From Brasenia schreberi (Eukaryota; Streptophyta; Magnoliopsida; Nymphaeales; Cabombaceae), in NCBI GenBank assembly GCA_036023115.1, contig JAYKKT010000048.1, positions 9,152,501 to 9,216,500 of the forward strand: DNA of 64,000 nucleotides. The letters are read 5' to 3'. The number at the start of each line of letters is the position of its first letter. Positions within the stretch are counted from its first letter, which is position 1. Positions 57,421 to 64,000 of this stretch are shown piece by piece. The translations under genes and the position numbers were made by a program. The notes beneath the pieces are model-generated. The model saw only the letters and a list, made by a program, of their open reading frames with translations, was not told the DNA's origin and did not search any database.

Positions 57421-58949
57421 GGTCAGGGTCCCTCCTTATTGAGCACACGTGTGTGCGTGCATGTGTCTGTGTGTGTGGGGGGAGGAGGGTGTTTCAGAGC
57501 CAGGCCAGCATTCAAAAGGTATAAATAGACATGGATATGAAAATCTTACTGGATTTATCCTATCAGATCCGGAACCGAGTCAGTTTCTGATCTGAAGCAA
57601 CCCATTGACACACCTACCAAACACACACTCATATTGCTGGCCAAATTATATTACTAAATTTTGGTTCTTGCTCGGACAAGATTGACACAGCTGACAAGGG
57701 TTTGCAACTCACCCTCTAATTCTGAAGACTGTAAAATAAAGATTCAAATTCTTTGGGTCCTGCACGAAAAGAAAGTCCATGTTAGTGTGTTCAAGATCTT
57801 AATCTTACTTTTCTTTTCTAATAAATAATATTATAAAATATTTCCAAAGAGAATATTAATAAATCTATTAAACTCAATATTGATGTGAATTCCTAAAGAC
57901 TTTAGATAATGTACACGTTTTTATTACTCCGGCTGTGGTGTGGGCTTCATCCATATATAGCCTGGTCAAGCCCGGATGGAAAAAGGATAGTTGAGTGAGG
58001 AAGTGACAGACAAACAAGAGTGGACGAGGATATATAAATATAAAATTGTGATCATGGTGGCCATGACAACGGCAACCACTTAGGTGATGATGGTGATGTG
58101 AGATTGTATTTTTGATGAAGGTGAGACATGATTTTGCGGTGATGGTGATGATCTGTGTTGCATGGTGAAATTAAAAAGTTAAGAAATGAAAAAACAGTTA
58201 TATAGAGAGAGAGAAAGAGAGTTTTAAATGCATAATCTATTTTTGTGCATAATCTTACATAAATATTTTTGTTAAATGTAAAGCATAAAATATAATGATA
58301 CTTTTAATTCAAAATTTTAATATTAATCTTAAAGATTGAAAAATTATAGATGTTTATACAAAATTATGCAAGACTCTTTATATATATATATATATGTGAG
58401 AGAGAGAGAGATGAAAAATGAATGATCGAAAAGATAACCACAAAGTTTTTATATTACATCTATGGATGAAATCTATGCCCTTTGTTTTATAGAAATGAAT
58501 GATAAGTAATGTTTTATGACGGTGATATATATATATAGATGGTGGTGACAGCCTTCAGGAAATGAAATGATCATCAGGGTTAAGGAATATACTGACCGAT
58601 TGTACATGAGGAGGTGAAACGGTGCGGATGCTGAAGGGCTGGTTGTAAGAAGACAGTCCCCTCTGCAACTCCTTATCGTCGATAAACCCGCTCCCGTCCC
58701 TGTCGGCTGCCTGGAAGCATGCTACCACTTTCGGGTCCATCCCAGGAGATGGTGCTAAAGGAGAGGAGGTGGCAGAGGGATATGCTGAGGAATTTGGTGC
58801 CGAGGGTAGAATGCGTTTGTCATGGGAGGAATGGCAGCCAAGGTCTGGTGGGGAGATGGGAGTTCATATCCTTGGTGTGGTGGGACTGGTAGTTGTCCTG
58901 AGCGGCTGCAGCAGTTATGCCATGCTCCCGGTGGATACCCCGTCATCTT

Positions 58950-59560
58950 TTTCCTTTTCTCTTCTTCTCCTTGTTACATAAACAAACACGAACACAAACA
59001 CACACACGCAGGTATTCCTGTTAAAGACTTTCAATAGCTGATTGTAACGGACCGGCTTTTGTGGGGAGAGAGAGAGAATCAGAGGAACCTAAACATACAT
59101 TTTTTGGTACAGAACCTAAAGAGATTATGCATAGCTGGTTATCTCTAAATGCAACGTGCGTGTGTGTGTGGATGGGATTTTTATATCTTTTTATTTTTAC
59201 TTTGAACCAAATCTCGGACATGATAACTTAACATGATCCAGGTCTATTCAGATTCAACTTCTGCCGTGCAGATCTGCAAATGTCTGAATTCCCACAGGTG
59301 CCACATAGTTAAGGGATGTCATAGGATTGAGTTTGACCAAAGCCGTGACAAACCTACAAGACCAGCTGTATGGATCATGGTTCAGTACAATGGAATAGAT
59401 TTAATAGTTATATAATCAAATCCACGTTAGATGTCAGTACTACATAAGCACTCACATCAATGCCATATCAACACTAATATTGTGTTACGTCAGAGACATG
59501 TCACGTTAGCACTAAGGTAAAAAATACATGTCACGTAAGTACCATATCAACATTTTCCAT
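58950..59560. other. Intergenic beyond the PEF pseudogene
   Basis: No gene recognised. 59420-59560 has loosely repeated TCACGTTAG/CACGTAAGTACCATATCAAC words. Confidence 0.4.
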
Positions 59561-59564
59561 CAAC

Positions 59565-59623
59565 CATCTCGAACGCCATGTATGGAAAAAGGCTTAGTTG
59601 TTTTTGCATCTCGAACGCCATGT
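59565..59623 (+). mobile_element. 25-bp LINE 3' stub with perfect 17-bp target duplication
   Basis: CATCTCGAACGCCATGT occurs at 59565-59581 and again at 59607-59623. Between them lie only 25 bp (ATGGAAAAAGGCTTAG then TTGTTTTTG), the extreme 3' end of the RTE LINE. Confidence 0.85.
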
Positions 59624-60117
59624 CGATAGTGATAGTGTTAATGACAGAATAGTGAGCCCCGAAACTCAGGTCTTTAAGTATAGAAAGTAAATTAGAGTAG
59701 CAGAACGAATTTTCGGTAAACCGTTGGGCAAATCCCTATCAGGTATGTGGAAGACAAAATATAACATTGAGAAACGAGTTATAGAGATGATTCTTTCCCA
59801 TCCCAAACTTAGCTGACTCGTCAACTGTATATTTGTATCTAACTTTTTCAAATGCACAAAATTGCAAAAAGACACCATAACAGACTGCACAGGCTGTTAT
59901 GGCTTGATTGGACCCAAACATACATGCATGAAACGTCCTGCCGATCGACATCCTTATGGATATTGGTGTAAAACATTCTATGGAGATTCTGGTGAAATAG
60001 GATGAATTGAAACATTAATATGATTATGTATTGATTGTACATCTTCCTAAATATTATTAAGGATAAATTCTTGCACAAGGAAAACCAAATTGACTTTGGC
60101 ATTTATTAATTTATATA

Positions 60118-60551
60118 CAACAACTAAGCTTTTTTTCTATACTAAATAGGGTTGGTTACATGGATTCTTTGTTTTTATCGAGTTCAATCATGTATCAATT
60201 AAACATAAGCTAAATCATTCTTTATTGTTTCCTTCCAATACTTTTATGGTCTTTTTTTTTTCTCTTTTAACATTCTTACAATCTAGTTTCTCATACATTC
60301 TTACCGAAGTTTTTTTTTAACATCTTTCTATGTATCTAAATCATCTTAAATGATTTCATCTTGTATGGGAAAAGGCTTAGTTGTTGTTGTTATCATCTAT
60401 TAGTATCACTCACAACTTGTTTCTAACAATATCATTATGTATGTGATCTTGTATAATCACTCATCCATCTCAACATCTTTATTTCTATCACAAATATCTT
60501 TTGTACATGTTGATGATTAATTGCATATATTGATGATTGACTGCCCATTAT
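60118..60551 (-). mobile_element. RTE LINE 3' fragment, minus strand, with a nested stub
   Basis: Starts CAACAACTAAGC, continues as the reverse of the LINE C-terminal region and ends near GATTGACTGCCCA. At 60363-60393 a + strand piece (TGTATGGGAAAAGGCTTAG then TTG repeats) interrupts it: a second, later LINE-end insertion. Confidence 0.8.
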
Positions 60552-60921
60552 ATATTTATTAATTTATATGTTGGTAAAAATTAGGAAAAACATTTTAGTT
60601 CAACATTAAGGCTTGTCAAATTACCAAAATTCAATGTAAAGATTAAGGTAAGCTCCATGAAAACAATGATCCAAATAAAAGGCCTACTAAAGCATCAAAT
60701 GGATAATTATAACCAGAAAATGGGCAAAAGAGAGCTATTTTACAAACTTAGCTGCCAAATTTCTTTTCATATGAAGACAAATACAATGAAACAATAATCT
60801 CAATGTGAATGGCTGGCGGGTTAGGTGAAGCTGCGCTCAGGTTGGACCCGCAAGTGGTCATTCTCTCATTCAGGGATCTCAGTGGGTCCGATTTAGTTTT
60901 AAATGAGACTTAATAATAGGC

Positions 60922-60963
<42 letters not shown>

Positions 60964-62460
60964 AAAAAACTGGACCCTGCTCACCTTTGATATGCCCACT
61001 CATTTTTTTCGATAACATGAGTATAATTTAAAAAATATTAAAGATTTTGAAAAATGATAAAGAACAATGTTATTACACTCACGTTCTTTAAAAGTCACAA
61101 TCTTACTTTTCTTCGATAGTATAATAACAATGTTCTTCATACTTTTTAAAATCCTTTAAAATTTATAAACTACACTCACCCTAAAAAAAAGCTCATAATG
61201 AACATGTTAGAGATTAGTAGGATTGTTTTTCATATATATAGTAGAGAGAAATTTACTATTGGCAATGAAGAATAGCACAAAAGCTTAATAAGAACTGGAG
61301 ACAGCAAAGGAGCTAGTTGGATCAAGATTGGCCGTTGATTTTTTCCATCAAACTCCAATTCCAAAACGTAGATCCGATTAGGCAGAAACCATGAAGTCAG
61401 ATTTAGGAACATCTGGATCGGATTGAATTCAAGGTACCGTACATAGAACATAGTCTAGCAATGAAGGTGAACTTCACCATGATTTGGGCTTGACCTTTTC
61501 TACTTTCCTATTGACACGAGGAAGCCGCGTTAGCGTCAGATCCATCAAATAGAAGGCAACCGGAGACTGCTTTCATACCACTGACCTGATTCTATGCTCA
61601 CACAGGCCCAGTTCGTTTCAGTCGAAATGTCACCCATCTGCTAAAGCGGCCCAACATGCCAACCCTTGTTCGAAGTTTTGAGCAAGAAGAAAATCATATA
61701 TATATATATATATTGTTTAGATCGAAGCGGCTTGGAGGCTATTAGAAATGAGAGAGACAAGTTTAAGGGGCTTGGGACATTTTGAGACAACCACACGAAG
61801 CTCCCACAGAAACAGAGAAGGCATGAGAAATTATGCGGTGGACACTATAATAATGGCAGAGGAATGCTTCAAACGTGTTTGAAAGAGACATTAACAATCA
61901 ATCGTTCTATTTAGAAGATAAATACTAATATGACACAAGATTGGGTCAAAGCACAACTCGAATCCATGCACACAACCCATTTAATGAGGGACAAGGCTTG
62001 GTTTCAGTCAATATAATACGCATCAAATAAACAAAGATATATATGTATATACATTAGAGAGAGAAAGTGGGAGTTAATAGGTTCATCCCATACTCTCCAC
62101 TATCCATACCAATCTAGACCATAGGATTGAATAGATGAATGGTTTATGTCAAAAAAGCAAAAAGTGAAAATATATATTATATATACTTTATACTTTTTCT
62201 AAAAAGCAAACTTTATCTTTTGCTCTTTTTTATCTAAATCATCTTTGTGTAAACCTATGGTACAGATTGACATGGATAGTCTCACATAGATAAGAGTCTA
62301 ACAACTCTCATTCTAGATAATTGTTTTTCGGCCCTAAAAATATGGTCGAGTATAAGTGAGTAGGATCCAATCACTATATATATATGAACCATTGCTTTTC
62401 GGGATATAAGTATAATAATATTGTGTTCATACTTTTTCAAAAACTCTTAATTTTTTTTAT
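60552..62460. other. AT-rich intergenic DNA
   Basis: No gene recognised. It contains (AT)n(AG)n at 60924-60962 and short AT tracts near 61697 and 62372. Confidence 0.45.
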
Positions 62461-62471
62461 TTATACTTTAG

Positions 62472-62508
62472 CCGACCCGTCTAGTATGAGAAAAGGCTTA
62501 GTTGTTGT
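62472..62508 (+). mobile_element. LINE 3' end stub (about 35 bp)
   Basis: AGCCGACCCGTCTAGTATG followed by AGAAAAGGCTTAGTTGTTG sits alone in AT-rich DNA. The flanks TATTTATACTTT and TATATTTTTACT are an imperfect target duplication candidate. Confidence 0.75.
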
Positions 62509-63107
62509 ATATTTTTACTACAAAAAAGAAATGGATGGCCAAGATCCGGCTTATATATATATATATATATTGAGATCTTATAGGATACTGGGACAATTCT
62601 AAGTTCATGGTGCTTGGTTCATGTTCACAAGGAACAAAGAAATACTCGACTTCTGCCCCCTCTAAACTAGCAGGGAGTAGCTACACTCAGGACTATATTT
62701 TCACCTTTATAATGCCTGTTTTTTTCATAGGAATGGTGGGTCTGACAGACCCTTACCATATGCTCCTGGGTATGACCTGCTCTCTCATCAAATAACAGTC
62801 TGCTTAAGCCAGTGCACTATGCCCTTTCCGCCACCGGTGTACTGTGTAGAGAATAAAAGACTGGGAATGACACGACTTATTCAAGGAAATGTTCGATTAT
62901 AGGCGCTTATTGTTCTTTCTCTGCTCAGCATTCAAGGACTTGATTTAACCATCATCGATTTAATCGCAAAATGAAATTAGAATAAGAACAGGTACAATGA
63001 TTACCAAAAAGATTAAGAACAGGACTTGATTTATTGACACGATAAAGTATATAGACATGAGCAAATATGCATACCCACATATGAAACTCTACGATGCTAA
63101 AACTTAC
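62509..63107. other. Intergenic, possible SINE-like debris
   Basis: 62640-62840 has GGGAGTAGCTACACTCAGG and AGCCAGTGCACTATGCCC-like words recalling tRNA-headed repeats, but too diverged to call. Confidence 0.3.
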
Positions 63108-63223
63108 CACATTCATTCTCCTCTCATAAAGGTCTGGTGCAGGCATTCAAGGATAACCTTGGAAGCCATAACGATGCCAAGTTTAAACCATTTCCCGTTG
63201 TAGGTGGCACTCTCAGGAAGTAC
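63108..63223 (-). CDS. Possible exon of an unidentified minus-strand gene
   Basis: On the minus strand a TTTTCTACAG acceptor (at 63224) precedes VLPESATYNGKWFKLGIVMA then SKVILECLHQTFMRGE and a stop just 5 nt before a GTAAGT donor (63107). In another frame the last 39 nt read MPAPDLYERRMNV straight into the donor, so a frameshift within a real exon is possible. I do not recognise the family. The rest of the gene would lie to either side and is not evident. Confidence 0.3.
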
Positions 63224-63399
63224 CTGTAGAAAATTAGGATCTCCATCAGAAGCCCCTGATAACGGTTGACCCATCAAAACACCCACAAACAAACACACAT
63301 AGAGTCAATGTTAACACGAAAGCAGTTCATGAAAACTATTGCCAAAACGAAACAGTTCACGAAAACACGTCTGCGCCCATGCTACAGGTACATGCAAAA

Positions 63400-63720
63400 C
63401 CATATAAGATGCGAATAATTCATGACAGACAGCATAGAGACACTTCACAGTTCACACAAACACCTGAAGCCGCATGACATAGAATAGACAGTTCATGGAA
63501 ATACCTATACACGCACGAGCACACACAAAAGTTCACGGAAGCACGTTTACAGAAACACTTGAAATCGTATAACATAGAATAGACAGTTCCTGGAAGTACC
63601 TACATGCAGACGCAAGCACAAAACCATACAACATACACTTAAAGAGGAAGCACACACATGCACGCATTTAACATACAGATGGATGAACATGCACAGGCAC
63701 AGAGAGAGCCATATGATGTA
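63400..63720. repeat. Degenerate tandem repeat of about 90-95 bp
   Basis: CATAGAATAGACAGTTC(A/C)TGGAA followed by (A/G)TACCTA and CACGCACG or CAGACGCAAGCAC recurs at 63478 and 63572. Looser copies (CAGTTCATGAAA, GTTCACGAAAACACG) run to both sides up to about 63915. Confidence 0.6.
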
Positions 63721-64000
63721 CAAACAGTTCATGAGAGCATAAATACATAACCATATAACATGCAGATAGAATATGAAAGCACGTACAAAATTACAAACAT
63801 GTAAATATAAAACTGTACAACTATGTAAACATACACATAGCTCATGAAAGCATGTTTATACACATACCAGCTCGTGTATACAAAGTGATAGAACAAGGAC
63901 AGCTCATGAAAGGGTGCGTCCACATTCACAGCTATATGTTTAATTTATATGTTATTACATACAATTAAGATTATCTCATAAAACTGTCGACAACTATCAC

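Larger units (their letters stand above)
54396..58946 (-). pseudogene. Penta-EF-hand pseudogene, five exons recognisable
   Basis: Exons match the intact gene in order: 58946-58597 (MTGYPPGAW; EF1 reads DRDGSGFIDDKE), 57759-57713, 56400-56235, 55704-55686 and 54497 to about 54397. Defects: exon 1 loses the repeat-rich middle, has a +1 frameshift near 58620 and a deletion of about 26 bp before the donor; exon 2 has TGG changed to TAG; exon 3 contains stops and altered EF3 (FDRFDRS-N, then TAG); exon 5 is frameshifted and has lost the stop. All splice AG/GT dinucleotides are still present, and exons 2 and 4 keep their exact 47-nt and 19-nt lengths. Same strand as the intact gene, 8.5 kb away: a decayed tandem duplicate. 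Confidence 0.88.

Overview
The window is nuclear DNA of a flowering plant. The reasons are intron-bearing genes of plant-specific families (a BES1/BZR1 brassinosteroid transcription factor and an auxin response factor relic), a penta-EF-hand calcium-binding gene with a plant-type Pro/Gly/Tyr-rich N-terminus, and dense plant transposon debris (Ty1/copia, Ty3/gypsy chromovirus, RTE-type LINEs with TTG tails, hAT, tRNA-headed SINEs). Long (AT)n and (AG)n microsatellites are frequent. The species cannot be named from the sequence alone.

Two complete genes can be read. (1) A BES1/BZR1-homolog (BEH) gene on the + strand has exon 1 at 13511-13726 and exon 2 at 16676-17626 (388 aa). (2) A penta-EF-hand (CML49/CML50-like) gene on the - strand has five exons between 50114 and 45920 (285 aa), including a 19-nt microexon. 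Each has a decayed tandem duplicate in the window. A 5'-truncated BEH copy at about 3.24-9.4 kb lacks exon 1 and carries a frameshift, a premature stop and a broken EAR motif. A five-exon PEF pseudogene at 58946-54396 keeps recognisable exons but has frameshifts and stops.

Layout: 0-3.2 kb holds a copia integrase relic, microsatellites and SINE pieces. 3.2-9.4 kb is the BEH duplicate, split by a LINE fragment and a dead hAT element. 9.4-12.2 kb has a 102-bp tandem repeat, an LTR/primer-binding-site relic and GAACC-rich repeats. 12.2-17.9 kb is the BEH gene. 17.9-21.4 kb is repeat-rich. 21.5-23.7 kb and 37.3-38.3 kb may be parts of one unidentified gene. 23728-37313 is a large palindromic (foldback-like) element with a 5-bp target duplication at its ends; its left arm is filled by a defective chromovirus, whose 3' LTR in turn holds a full-length RTE LINE with a 21-bp target duplication. 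38-45.9 kb is mostly intergenic with one ARF relic. 45.9-50.3 kb is the PEF gene. 50.3-54.3 kb is SINE/LINE/repeat debris. 54.4-58.9 kb is the PEF pseudogene. 59-64 kb is intergenic with tiny LINE stubs and a possible unidentified minus-strand exon.

The strongest oddities are the palindromic element, the LINE-end stubs (one 25 bp long with a perfect 17-bp target duplication), and the in-frame triplication of an 81-bp segment in the BEH coding exon. All calls come from reading the sequence; no database search was possible.
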